A stretch of 64,000 nucleotides of DNA, taken from Diphasiastrum complanatum (taxonomy: Eukaryota; Streptophyta; Lycopodiopsida; Lycopodiales; Lycopodiaceae). The stretch covers positions 40,852,141-40,916,140 of the forward strand of contig CM055095.1 of NCBI GenBank assembly GCA_029204225.1, read 5' to 3'. Position 1 is the first letter of the stretch. Each line of letters begins with the position of its first letter. The notes beneath the pieces are model-generated. The model searched no databases. It had not been told where the DNA came from and saw nothing but the letters and a program-made list of their open reading frames with translations. This document shows positions 33,026-44,759 of the stretch, in pieces. A program made the translations under genes and the position numbers.

Positions 33026-34313
33026 CTAAAGGAGCCTCAAAGAGCATGTTAGAAAGGGTTTGCTTGTGCACACGCTCCAAGAAGGTCTCTTGCAGGTGAT
33101 CTGAACTGAAAGTGAGGAGTTGCTCAAAAGGAGGAAGACAAGGGGTAGAAGCTCTCGCGCAACGATGATGAGGTGCTGGAAAGGCAGAGAGCCGCTATCC
33201 ACATGAGCAATGCAATCCGCCAAGAGAGGGCGAAAGCCAGAAAGGAACCGAGAAGACAAAGTAGGGGTGACAAGAGCCCAGCTCCCAAGAAAAGCTATAG
33301 GTGCAGAAGAAACCGTAGAGAGAAGACCCACACCTCCACAAGAAATGGGTAACCGAGCCTGGTTCCGAGTTAAAAGGGTCTCCACACCATCTCTAGAACT
33401 CGGGCCCAAAAGGCGGCCAAAAACATCCATAATAGAGCTATCAAAGAAAGAGAGAAGATGCAAAAAGTCCTGAGTAGGGGGGAAAGTTTGCAGCAGATAA
33501 GATGGATGCTGGATAAAGACCTGAGTGTCGCCCAACCGGAGAAGCATATATGAATGAGCAACATCCTCCTGGAGAGCCTCACCAAGAAAAATATAACTAA
33601 AGGAAGCAGACCCAGAAGGAACACCCAGAATGCGAATGCCATCCGAAGGAGCAAGGAAACCTTGAGGAGAAACAAAGTCCGGAGGAAGACCTATAGGAGA
33701 CCACACTGAACACTTGCGAGGTTGAATAGACAAACCAAGAAAAGCCAACTGCTCAGAGAAATAATGAAGTGTGAGGAGCATCGTAGGAGCAGGCCCAACA
33801 ATATGAGTGTCATCAGCAACCGAAGGAAATAAACAGGTTGAAAAGGCCTCTGCAGAAGCTCGAAGTGCACGGAAATGAGCCAGAGCGAAAAGAGGACCAC
33901 CCAAAGGATCACCTTGACGAGTACCTGCTGCAGACAGGATAGTAGAAAGATCCCCAGAGCGCACATGGTGACTATAAAAGGGAGGAGTCTCAGTAGCATA
34001 GAACAACCACACAAATGGGGTAAGTTGATCCAACTCACCACCAGCAGCGTGCAGCTCTGGAAACAGAGTTAAAAGCATTGGAAACATCCACTTGGAGAAC
34101 AACCCAGTCAGGATGAAGATCAAGTGTGGCACGCAAACCATGAATGACAGCTTCATAGCCGCCAATAGTAGAGACGCCAAACTGATGAGAGGAGAGAAAA
34201 GAGACAAAAATTTGATGAAACTGAAAACAGATAAAGCGACTAACAAGACGGAGGAGGACTTCGCCAACAGTAATGGGACGGACGCCATCCGAGGCTTTAG
34301 TCATGGCGATCAA
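33026..34313 (-). pseudogene. Reverse transcriptase of the non-LTR element
   Basis: ASDGVRPITVGEVLLRLVSR and HPDWVVLQVDVSNAFNSVSR (34313-34040) give the fingers and the first catalytic aspartate region. After a frameshift: GTRQGDPLGGPLFALAHF and FPSVADDTHIVGPA (catalytic ADD) at about 33900-33790, followed by LSIQPRKCSVWSP. 33026-34288 is open for over 400 codons. The catalytic residues are intact but the polyprotein is broken by frameshifts. Confidence 0.85.
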
Positions 34314-35437
34314 ACGAGATGCAAAAAAACGACATGCAACAGAAGAAGGAATGTGATCAGAGGCGATAAAAGAGCAGACCTGAAAGAGTTGAATAAAGCC
34401 ACTAGCAGAGTCCTCATGTGGAAAGCAATCACGAGGTGTTCATAGACCAAATTGGAGGGACCACCAACAACAACACGAGGACTACGATGGAAGGCACGAG
34501 AGAAAGAACCACGATCAAGCATCAAGTCAACATAAAAAACAAAGTCCTACACAAACAAGGGAAGAATGCCTTCAGAAGCAGGATGAAGAGCTTGGGAAGC
34601 AACAACATTATTCGCAGAAGAGGGAGCGGGTGTGAGAGGAGCTAAAGCTCGAGCTGCACGAGAATACTCACCAACTTGCCCAAGATGTAGGGTGCGACGA
34701 AGGCGACGATGGAGAGGTGGGGCGCCTTGAGGTTGAGAGCCCTGTGAGTTGTGAGCAGCAAGTGCCTGTTCATGAAGCGTTTCCTAGTCTCCTGATAGAA
34801 AGCGACGAAGGCGAGCACGAGTTTCTCTATGACCATCATCCCCACCCCTCGGAGAGAAGACTAGACACCAAAGGGGAAAAAGAAGAAACAGATTCCAAGC
34901 CACAATGTCAAAGGGGTCAATAGCTAAGCAAACAAGAGGAAGATGCATAGCAAGTTGAGTTTCACGACGGAGAGCGAGGAGAATATGAAAGTAGAATCTT
35001 GGACGAGAGAAGCCCGAGTGAAAAGCGCCGAAGACGTCAAGGGAAGAAATCCAAGACCAAGCTGGAGCAGAGGGCGAATGGGGTGCTGAGAGAGGAGAGC
35101 GATCTTGAGACGACTAAAGCAGCGCAGGACAAGAACGCTGGTGATGGGCAAGACCTCCTCTAGGAGAGAAGAAACGACCACAAGCAAGGCAAGGAACCCG
35201 TTCAGGGGGTTGAGAAGGCAATGCAACAAGGGTCGAAGGAGGTTCACAACCAAGCGAGGGGGCAACAGTGCCATGGGAAGAGTTGGCTGAAGGAGCAACA
35301 GAGGATGTTGAGGCAAGCATGGAACCATCAGCAAAAAGCACAGCCTGACGTGAATGAGGGGAGTTTGGAGAAGGACAGACAGTGGAAGCAAGTTGTTTGT
35401 GACTGAGAGGACGAAGTCGAGAGATGTCCGAAGCCAT
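34314..35437 (-). pseudogene. N-terminal zinc-finger region of the non-LTR element
   Basis: The reverse-strand frame 35437-35114 starts MASDISRLRPLSHKQLAST and ends with a C2H2 finger, CLACGRFFSPRGGLAHHQRSC, a likely DNA-binding module. The rest, through HRRLRRTLHLGQVGEYSRAA and LTPAPSSANNVVASQALHP (34720-34570), is spread over other frames, showing frameshifts. Confidence 0.65.
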
Positions 35438-35480
35438 GAGAACAAATGTACAAAGGGATTTTGGTGATGGACCACCTAAC

Positions 35481-36449
35481 CAACTGAATTGGGATCTTTT
35501 TTATATTTTTTTGATTTTTCTTCACACGGAATGTCGTTAACCTCGATGGAGCCCTAGGTCAATGTAAACCTTTTGCAATAGATTTCGATGGACTTTCTTC
35601 CTCAAGGCTTTTGATGGATAGAGTAATTGTTGTAATCCAACTTATTTCTTTGTCCAATTCTTTCCCTACTAAGAAAAGCTTCCGTTATTGTTTCCAAGCA
35701 AACTAAAAATGCAGATCTTGAAGCAACGAAAAAGCAGACAAAGATGTTGATGTTGATCCTGAAGCTGATGCCGGAACAAATCTTACTCACAAAATTTTAC
35801 AGAAAGGTCTGTCGTAGAAAACCGGTCGCTGATCCTTTAATAGTAGAGACAGGCGACAACAAACTGAAACGCTAGTCCCCCAGCAAGAGACAGATCGCTG
35901 AGCAAAGTGGATTGCTCGTCTGCAAAGCTCCATCAACAAAAAGGTTCTTTTTGAAAAAAGACATCACCTGCCCCTTCTAACTTATCCACCTAGGCTATAT
36001 GTTGCGATTATGGTTGATCTAACACGACTATAGCACTACCGACATCTCTGTCTGACCTGAGATCTTTGTGAAGGATTGAATGTTCCTCTTCCCACAACAA
36101 AAACAGACTGCAAGCAAAGATATAAGGCAAGATCACGCCCTCCTTTCACTCATCTACAGCGGAACTAAGAAGCTGGCAACAGAGGCTGAAGCTTGATTCT
36201 GCCAGTCAGATTAGCAAGTCATTTTTCTCTCACATCACGGCCACTCAACAGCTGATTCACACTGATAAAGCACCCACCCTCAGCATTTCAGAATTCAGAA
36301 TTCAGCTCCCTAGGTTTTGGCTCACGTGGTAGTAGGGAAATGGAAGTAAAGTAGTTTTGCTTTGGCTTAGGCTCACGCACAAAACAGTGGCAGATGCCAC
36401 ACAATAGCAGGCATATTATTCACGCAACAGCAGCAAGTAGATTCACACA
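35481..36449. other. Intergenic, no gene seen
   Basis: No coding region or known repeat is recognised. Short AATTCAGAATTCAG and AGCAG words occur near 36290-36310 and 36395-36460. Confidence 0.35.
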
Positions 36450-37290
36450 ATAGCAGGCTAATAGAACTACTGTGTTGAACACTAGTCTAATAGCTGTATT
36501 ATTGTCTTAAAAATTAGTCTAATAGTTATATTATTGTTTTTAGCACATTCTAATAAATATAATATTTTGTTATAAAATAGTCTAATAGTTATGTCATTCT
36601 TTGGCACTTCAATAATCCAATAGCTCTTTAGCATCTAATTCATCAATAACTTGTGGACTATTGATGATTGAATGCTCTTTAACACTTCATTCATCAATAA
36701 CTTATTGGATTTTTATGTTAAAGAATACTAGCTCATTAATAATCCAATGCTCTATTATTCATTAACACTTCATTCATCAATAATTTAAGATTATTATGTT
36801 GATCTAATAGCTCTAGCACTCACTCATCAATAATTTATTTGATTATTAATTTATTATGCTAAAGATCATCATTAATCCAATAACTCTATTAGCTCAACAA
36901 TAATCCAATAACTCTATTAGTGTTTAACACTTACATTCATCATATATCCATTAACTCAATTATTTTTGACACTGCTGTAATCTTAATGCCTGGACTTTTA
37001 ATACTTATTTTAAATTGAGGTATGATGTTTAGTCACCGGGGGTTTAGGATTATTTCCCGGGTTAAGGAAATAAGCATTGGGATCCCCAACAGTGCTTTCC
37101 AGCTCCAGCGATCCTCGGCGGTTCTCGCCCCACGCCCCCACATGGTAACACTTTATTCATCAATAATCCAATAACTGTTATTCTTTAACACAATAGCTCC
37201 ACTAGTCTTTAACACTCTTTCATCAAAAAACTTAGATTTTTAACACTTCATATATCAATATAGTTCTCTAACACTTCATATATCATTAGA
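36450..37290. repeat. Degenerate AT-rich minisatellite, about 40-bp unit, interrupted
   Basis: A unit like TTCATCAATAATCCAATAGC plus CTATTAGTGTTTAACAC recurs many times with changes in length. It is interrupted at about 37020-37142 by a distinct GC-richer segment (ACCGGGGGTTTAGG ... CCCCACGCCCCCACATGG), after which the repeat resumes, so that segment looks inserted. 37290-37800 holds no gene; TCGGGCAG at 37457 and CTGCCCGA at 37513 could form a short hairpin. Confidence 0.7.
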
Positions 37291-37803
37291 GGAGTTCTGA
37301 AATCTAAAATGACCCTTTGTAAAGACGCTTTTTAATTTTTTTCTTAATTTTGTTCGCCATGTGGCCCAATCAAAATGCATATATTTGAAATCTACGTAAC
37401 GTAGATGAAAATAAAAAAGTTATAGAAATAAACTTTTAAAATTTTTTAAGTTTGCCATCGGGCAGGATGGGAGAATGCTACTAGTAGATAGTGTCTACCC
37501 CGAACGTGTGAATCTGCCCGACGACATTGTCTCTAGTTAAATATTTAATTACATTGGTTAATATGTTCGTAAATTTCAAACTACACAGGTTTACCAACAG
37601 TAAGTTATCACATGATTTGGAATCGGTGACCCCATGTTGTTTCCCAATATCCTTGCGTCACAATTAGACAGTAAGCATAGTTACCACATGATGTTATTGT
37701 GGTCCAATTGCCCGTTCACATTTAATAAATATCATATAACTTTGAATCGATTGGGTATTTCATAGATTTATGAATTTGGCGCTAAACTTTGGCAACAATC
37801 ACT

Positions 37804-39765
37804 ATGGCCAAGAGACCAAGATCCAAAATTGAATCGGTGATTCTTCACAATGAGAAGGATGAAGCTGGATTTTGGAAACCAACAAGATACATAAAAAGCT
37901 CATGGGTTCTACTGCATCCATCCTCAAAAGGCATGTTTAGACCAAGGAAGAAGGCAAAGATGACATTCAAATCTTATTGGAAAGCAAAGATCCTTGATTT
38001 TAGGACTTCTCCAGGAGGGCAATCAATCTCAAAAGTCTTAGTTCAACATGTCTATATGCATTTAGAAATGTATCTACAAGATTTCAATATTCATGATCGC
38101 CAAAAAAGTAACTGTAAGTTCAAAAATTGTTGAGATCTATATTTTAACATTCATGCTTTTGAAACTTGTAGAAATCATATCAGTTATCATATATATATTG
38201 CATTCTTGCATATTTATATCCATCCAGGCCAGCACAATCCCTAGCAAGTATATTGGATGTGAAAATTACAATACGGAGGAAGAACTTCTAAGGAGCTTGC
38301 AGATAGTGGTATATTTTTCTCTGAGTCCAAGTACATTCCAGATATGCATAGAGGTTTCGGAAAGCTTGAACATATTCCGCTGCAACATTTTGGAAGTGAT
38401 GAATGGCTTGCACATGATAGTATTGTGTCAGAATCTTTTAGATGCAAATTACTGTTAGATTTGAAAAACTCAACGAAAGCGAGCACTGGATCAAAAGTCA
38501 ATAGATTAAGTTGGTTTTTGTCCTTATATGTATTTGTTGATTTCTTTTCAAATGCAAATGTTTGTAGGACACCAATATTATTTGTTTGTAAGGATGTGCC
38601 AGATGACACTCTTTTAGATATAATGGATGTGGGTTGGGAATGCAAGACAGTTGGAGATATTGAATATAGAATTAAGATATCATTGTACAATTTAAGAATT
38701 CCAATGAATGTAATTGCTGTAATCAAAAATGTCGTTTTCTTGAGTATCAAACCGGATTTGTGTTTTTCCTATTAGTACAAATCCTAGTAGAGCCAGATAC
38801 ATCGATTTCTGATACTGATATCCCTTCATCCTCCACTACTGAACATTCTATAAAGGATATCAATCATTTTTTGGTTGATGCACCTGATAAAGACACTGAC
38901 TATTTGAGTGTAGATACTGATAAGCTGAGGGATGCTTTCATTGGCTGTAATGCCAATATTGAGGAAAAAATTGCTGATGTACATTTCAAATGCTTTTTTG
39001 ATATGCCGAAATATTATATAAACGAAGATGTGTATATCACGACAGCAGATCTTTGTGTTGTTTTCGATTATCAGGAGGATGAGGTGCCTTGTCTATTGTC
39101 AAGCACCATTTCTGAGTTCTCTAACATTGTTGATTTTGAAACTGAAGACTTGGTGTCGGGCATTGACTATGATGGTGAAGATGGTATTCTAACTGGTGAG
39201 GAATGTTTGTCTTGGGCTATGGAAAATGTTCGTGATCATGGAAGAAGTTTGCCTTCTGATGAGGAATTTATTTCATTCCAGGCCTAGCTGGGATTCCCTT
39301 ATCATCGGTTATAAAATTTGCATATGACTCTTCTTCAATAGGTGGTCAGAATATAGATCATCCCGATCTAAATGCAGCAGATGATGATGAATGTGTAAAT
39401 TTAGAAGTTTCACTATATGTTTATCTGATGTATGAGTTCTATTAAATTTTATATACTAAGAACTTAAATTTTGCAGTTGTAGGATACACTTATGATCGAT
39501 GACTTTGCTACTCGTCAAGGGGGCTTCAGACAACATTCAACATCTTTCCACAGGGATAGTGGTCTCGGCCACTACTTGAGGCACTTTTAGGACAATGAAA
39601 TCTGTGTTGCTCATTCCAAACTCAGTCCAGTTGGAGAGACTATGATAATGGCTGTGAAAGCCTTATCTTATTATCTAGGTGGACATAAATTTGTGAAAGC
39701 AACTAAAATAATTTTTGTGAAATATAAGGAGTTCCCATTATTCATTGTATGCAAGGTATATAGAA
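37804..39765 (+). pseudogene. Multi-exon gene with BAH-like N-terminus, disrupted
   Basis: Exon 1 37804-38113 (donor GTAAGT) reads HNEKDEAGFWKPTRYIKSSW and YWKAKILDFRTSPGGQ, then VLVQHVYMHLEM, which resembles a BAH domain (AKIL...V.V..Y). After acceptor TCCATCCAG (ends 38227) come YIGCENYNTEEELL, a frameshift, then MHRGFGKLEHIPLQHFGSDE. Later exons carry TPILFVCKDVPDDTLLDIMD, an acidic stretch (38785-39287) and DFATRQGGFRQH, DSGLGHYLRHF, stop, EICVAHSKLSPVGETMIMAV (39500-39680). The last part has a homologue at 51190-50960, reverse strand. Function unknown; a chromatin-reader module on a mobile element is one reading. Confidence 0.45.
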
Positions 39766-40149
39766 TTGAGTGGTAACAAGGACAATGCGCTTCTTCTGGA
39801 TGCATATGCAAGTAGAGAGTTACTTCACGATAGCACAACAATTGGAGAAGATGAAATATCAGATCCCTTTGAATGAAACTTTGTATATATTGAATATTAT
39901 GAATACAATTTACATTTGTAGCATCTTTGTAGATCTGAATTTTTAGCTTCTTTGCTGCTCAATGAATTTGCAAGCTTTTCTAAATTTGTCGTAATTTGAA
40001 GATTTGGTGATCTGTCGAATTTGAACGCTACGGTAGAACCACTGGAATAATTGGCAAATATAGCTTCGTTTTTTAAGTTTTTGGATTTTTCAATATCTTG
40101 CATCTCACATTTTTACATCGACGCCCTGATCACTTTGCATCTAACGCCT

Positions 40150-40760
40150 ATTTAATTTTTTTAGTTTTTTGACCCTTTCAAATTTTTCGACTTTATCGCA
40201 TTTTCCAATTTTTTGAGTTTTTTCAGATTTTTTTAATTTTTCGAGTTTTTTGAGTTTTAATTTTTTTTTCGAGTTTTTAATTTTTTTTCGAGTTTTCCGA
40301 GTTTTGAATTTTTCGAGTTCTACAAGTTTTAATTTTTTCGAGTTCTTTCGGATTTTATAAATTTTTCACGTTTTTTCGAGTTTTCAAGTTTTTCCAAGTT
40401 CCTTTCAAGTTTTCGAGGTTTTCAATTTTATCACGTTTTTCAAGTTTCTTCGGTTTTTTCGAGTTTCTTCGACTTGTCGAATTTCTTTCGATTTTTCAAT
40501 GTTTCCGATTTGTTTTCAAATTCTCATTTTTTCGAGCTCTCATGTTTCAAGTTTTCATTATTCGAATTTTAGTTTTTGAGGTTTATTTTTCGAGTTTTAT
40601 TTTTTTCGAGTTCTCTTTTTTCGAGTTTTATTTTTCGAGTCTATTTTTTCGAGTCTTAATTTTTCGAATTCTCTTTTCGAGTTCTCATTTTTCGAGTTCC
40701 ATTTTTTTCGATCTCTCATTTTTTCGATCCAATATTTTTTGACCCCTTATCATTTTGTTG
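40150..40760 (+). repeat. T-rich tract with regular TTCGAG words
   Basis: About 600 bp, nearly all T on this strand, broken every 10-15 bases by CGAG, CAAG or GAG (as in TTTTTTCGAGTTTT). It is strand-asymmetric and not a simple microsatellite. A shorter similar tract lies at 51460-51600. ORFs inside it are artefacts. Confidence 0.8.
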
Positions 40761-40854
40761 ATTCCCTGTAAATTTTTCCATATTTTATAGTTTTTTTTTC
40801 ATCCATTGTCTTCTCAATCCAGTCTTTTTTTTTTCGATCCTGTTTTTTCTATCC

Positions 40855-41160
40855 GACACCCATCTTTGCATCCTTCAACCATCTCCAGTTTGCGTCTGAA
40901 GCACTCCACCTATATTTACATCTGACACCCTTCCTCGTTAGTTTCATTCGACATCCTTTATCTTAGTTGTCTTCGATGCCCTGCCTCATCACTTTCATCC
41001 GACGGCCATTGCATCCGCCGACCTTTATCCGACGTCCTATACCTTCATTTGCATTTGACACATTTGCATCCGTTAGTGCATTTTGTTACATCCGACCCTA
41101 CATTCCCTTTGCATTCCACAATTGGCATCCGACAAGCTTCAGAATACACCCGATGAGTTG
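40855..41160 (+). repeat. Degenerate GCATCCGAC-type array
   Basis: Words such as CATCCGAC, GCATCTGACA and TTGCATCC recur about every 15-30 bp, directly after the T-rich tract. The same combination, T-rich tract then TTGCATCCA words, is found at 51460-51640. Confidence 0.6.
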
Positions 41161-41897
41161 TCTCAGTTCCTCATCAATGCTCAGATTTTCATGATTGCTT
41201 CACATATAAATCATATCCTATGAGTTCAATCACGTCTCAGAAACAATCAATACAAAATCCCATATTACTAGTTTGATTCTGGTATACGATCCCCAACAAA
41301 ATAGTCTGCGACAATTCCATTCCTGACTAAGTACATCTGAGACTGTAACCAACAACAGATTCGACCAGTCTCTAAACTGTTACTACAGCTATATCGAGAT
41401 AACAACACACATCTGCAACTTACCACATTTTATATCCGACTCCTCAATCCCTCGTCACTTCTGATTTTATGTATGATGATTGACTACTTCATATTGATTG
41501 CCATACATCCAATGACCATCTTCCTATCTTACATCCGATGGTTAGTATACTACCATACACAACTGAACGTCAAAACCAAGGCTCTTTAGTTGAGGCTTCC
41601 ATTCGAATGTTTTGAACCAACTCTCTTCCACCGAACTCTTCAACTGAATCTTCACTAAGAAACTCAAACCGAGTCTCCTTGACCGAGAGGTTCGAATGAA
41701 CTTCTCCACCATAGGCACTATCTGTGAGGTGAGAAGCATTTCACGTTTGAAAAGCGAGTTGGCTTGCGAAACGCCACCTAAGTGGTGCGATGCCCCGGTG
41801 TGAAATTTTAGGAGGTCTTAAAAATAGGCTACTGACGTTGCCATTGTACTCAGAACACGTCTTTTAGCCTATGGTTGCAGTTTAAGACAATTTTGGG
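41161..41897. other. Intergenic, no gene seen
   Basis: No coding region is recognised before the copia gag at 41898. CATCCGATG / ACATCCAATG words continue weakly to about 41530. No LTR or primer site precedes the gag. Confidence 0.35.
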
Positions 41898-42422
41898 ATG
41901 GCAAACATGGGAGAGTCCATTTTGAACAAAAATAGCAAATTGGACGGGATTTCCAACTATGAAGTGTGGAAATTTAAAATGAAAAACATACTGATAGAGA
42001 AGGATTTGTGGGATGTCATCACAGGTGATGAGAGAAGGCCGCCAAATGAAGCGGACATTAAAGTGTTCGACATGAAGGCGAGGAGGGCTTTGACCTTCAT
42101 CAACTTGTCATTGAAAGACCACATCATTACCCACATAAGTGATGTCATTACACCTAGACAGACATGGGATGTGCTAAAGGAGTAGTTCGAGACGTCAAAT
42201 CCATCAAGCATTATGTTTCTGAAGTCAAAGCTGAATAGTGCTCGAATGGAGCAAGGAGAGCACATTCAGACGTACATGACCAAAATCATGACAATGAGAG
42301 ATGAACTACATTCTATTGGTGAGCACATATGTGATGTTGAGCAATGCATTGTGCGACATTGCAGAACCTTATTAGATGTTTGTGAGTGGGATAGCATCAA
42401 GAGAAAGATTGCCAACCTTTGA
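41898..42422 (+). pseudogene. Copia gag fragment
   Basis: ATG 41898: LDGISNYEVWKFKMKNILIE, DLWDVITGDERRPPNE, RRALTFINLSLKDHIITHI and WDVLKE, then a stop at 42183 and KSKLNSARMEQGEHIQTYMT. It is an N-terminal gag (UBN2/Retrotran-gag-like) without zinc knuckle or pol. Shortly after it an LTR of family E begins (42434). Confidence 0.8.
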
Positions 42423-42433
42423 CGAGCTCATAG

Positions 42434-42870
42434 TGTGAAAAATAGCCTATTTTGGCAAATCTAGCCATGTAGAACTTTGTAAATATTGTGTATAATTGGG
42501 TTCCACACATGGAAGGCCAAGATGCCATGTGGCAACCCACTCCTAATGTAGGTTAGTTCAAGTCAATAGAGTTGTTCATGTCTATTTGGCGGTCATCCCT
42601 GATTTATAGGACCTACACCTAAGTTTAAGGTGAAAATTTGACCAACTAGCTACCTACCAAGCATAACTCTAGGATCTAGGCTAGGGTTTCATTTTAGGGC
42701 AAGAAGAGTGAGTTAATTTCCTTATTACATGCTGAAAATCCACGTAACCTCAAGAAGGAAGCCGAATCTGCTATGTATTCCAAGCTCCCATAGTGAGAAG
42801 ATAGAATATTTTTGGAGCTCATCGGCAATCTCAAGCTAGTTCACTATGTACATTGAGTTTTTGTGATCCA
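42434..42870 (+). repeat. LTR of copia family E, 437 bp, forward
   Basis: It matches the inverted copy at 30218-30654 end to end, from TGTGAAAAATAGCC to TTTGTGATCCA, with scattered substitutions. The preceding bases (CGAGCTCATAG) are not a polypurine tract and no matching 5-bp duplication is visible, so it may be a solo LTR or a recombination joint. Confidence 0.78.
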
Positions 42871-42956
42871 AATGAAAACAAATCAATTTCTACTTGTTTC
42901 TCAGCTTGAAGGCCGTACCAAAGCCTGTAGTACACACGTGTGGGCTCGGATATCAA

Positions 42957-43791
42957 TGTTGATCAATGATTTTGATTGTTAATGCTTGTTGTTTGTCAAA
43001 TTGCCAATCTAGATCAACTTTTTTGTGTCTCGTTTTTTGATAGATTGTTAAGCAAAAAGCTTTGTGATTAGCACAGTAACCTGATTCTAGATTGTTTAGC
43101 AAGATCTAGTTCAAAAGAAATGACTTAACCACAATCTAGCATGCTAAGCATCAAAATATGATAGCAATGAATCAAAGAATGAATAAGAGTACAAGATTTC
43201 AGTGTATTAGCATTAGCTTCCACACGAGTTAGAGAGAGAAAGCTAGAGAGATAACAAGCAAAATAGTTTAGATCCAAAATGGCATGAGGTAGCTACAAAA
43301 CTTTGGTTCTTCATCATTGATTGTGAGGAGAGCTACACATATTTATGGAGTTTGAGATAGCTCAAGGTAGAACCACATCTATCCACTCCAAAATGACAAC
43401 TAAAGTGACATCTAGAGTCTATGTGACATTTGTCACTTGCCATGCATGAAATTCTACCAACTTTTTACAAGTGTGCTATTTCTAACTAACAAAGTACAAA
43501 TCATCATGCATGTGTCCATTACACTATGTGCATGCCTTGCATGTCACTATGGATCACTTACAATTAATGCATGTGAATTGCCACGAGTTTCTACAAGCAT
43601 GAATTTGCCAATTCTATGTCTACAAACTATATGCAAGTTGTATTCTTCAATCTAGACTTTACATAACCATGTAGCTCGAGTTCTATGGAGGCCAAACTTG
43701 GCATTTTTCATTTATGAGCTACATACTTGCATGGTACAACATTTGTAGCAAGCCAAGAAATCAATATGGATTTGTTTTTCCAATTTTAACA
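42957..43791 (-). repeat. Probable 3' LTR of CopF (left boundary tentative)
   Basis: On the reverse strand a purine tract (AGGAGGAG, 43799-43792) is followed by TGTTAAAATTGG at 43791, the LTR start. The far end is uncertain; TGTTGATC at 42957 would give a TG...CA unit of 835 bp. The stretch is rich in ATGCATG words and has no ORF. It does not match the LTR at 47277, so CopF is a mosaic or one boundary is wrong. Confidence 0.5.
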
Positions 43792-43808
43792 CTCCTCCTA
43801 AAAATAAT

Positions 43809-44759
43809 CTATATTGATTTGAAGATGGATCTTGGTATAACTCCAAGATTGGCTCTATGCTTGATGAAGGAACTTCTACTCAAAGGTTTGGTGAGCATAT
43901 CAGCAATACAAGATGATGTGTCGATGTGCTCCAAATTGATTTCCCCTCCAATGAGCTTCTCTCTCACGAAGTGATGTGCAACTTCGATATGCTTGTTCCT
44001 TGCATGGAATATTGGGTTGTCGGCAAGGGCTTGGGCTGAAATGTTGTCACACATGATCATAGGTAGATCCTCTTCCAAGATTATCTTTAGTTCCACTAGT
44101 AACCTCTTGATCCAAAGCACTTCCTTTGTTGTTGTAGTGAGTGCTTTGTACTCAGCTTCATATGATGAGAGTGATACAGTATTTTGCTTTTTGGAAAGCC
44201 AAGATATCAAGTTTTCTCCAAGATATATGACATAAGAACTTGTAGATTTTTGATATGCTCTATCACTTGCAAAATCCGAGTCAGAATAACCAATAATAGA
44301 AAGATCTTCACTTTTATACAATAAACCAAAACCAAAAGTTGAAGATATATATCTAAGCACTCTCTTGGCCATTTTCCAATGATAGATAGTAGGATTTTGC
44401 ATAGCTTGGCTCAACTTATGAACACTAAAGCTTATGTCAGGTCCAGTTATTGTGAGCCAAATTAAGGAGCCTATAAGACTTCTAAAAAGTGTGATGTCCA
44501 CGAAGGATCTTTCATCACCTTTGTTAGAATCCTTTACATTTTGCTCCATAGGTGTTTCTATACTCTTACAATGCAACATATTGAACTTCTTTAACATTGA
44601 AAGAGCATAGTTGGATTGACATACAAAAGCATTATCTTTAAGAAAGTCAATCTCTAATCCTAGAATATAGTGAAGTTTTCCAAGATCTTGCATCTTGAAC
44701 TCTTTTCCAAGTGCAATCTTGGTTTCCTCAATTAACCTGCTTGCCAATTGAAAAAACAA
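43809..44759 (-). pseudogene. CopF RT end and RNase H
   Basis: 316 codons are open: EETKIALGKEFKMQDLGKLH, SLIGSLIWLTITGPDISFSV and HKLSQAMQNPTIYHWKMAK lead into RNase H (YSDSDFASDRAYQKSTSSYV, LSSYEAEYKAL, CDNISAQALADNPIFHARN, HIEVAHHFVREKL). The D-E-D residues are present. The upstream join (FNWQ then ASRLIEETK) skips the RT palm, including the YVDD box. Confidence 0.85.

Larger units (their letters stand above)
32000..35480 (-). mobile_element. Decayed non-LTR retrotransposon, reverse strand
   Basis: Domains in order, reading down: C2H2 zinc finger, unassigned linker, reverse transcriptase, C-terminal Cys/His motif and restriction-like endonuclease-type segment. No LTRs flank it. Frameshifts lie near 35110, 34700, 34300, 34050, 33030 and 32700. 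The region is G+C-richer than its surroundings. I place it among RLE-type plant non-LTR elements (Utopia- or R2-like) by domain order, which is inference. Confidence 0.7.

Noticed and set aside
34924-35475. 183-codon Leu-rich reverse-strand ORF and several 60-120 codon forward ORFs at 33.2-35.4 kb
   Set aside because: They are out-of-frame shadows of the non-LTR element; the zinc finger and RT frames carry the recognisable motifs.
37020-37142. rRNA-like GC-rich block (also 31985-32025)
   Set aside because: Too short, with no recognisable rRNA core sequence.
40542-40742. 66-codon Phe-rich ORF
   Set aside because: It is an artefact of the T-rich TTCGAG tract.
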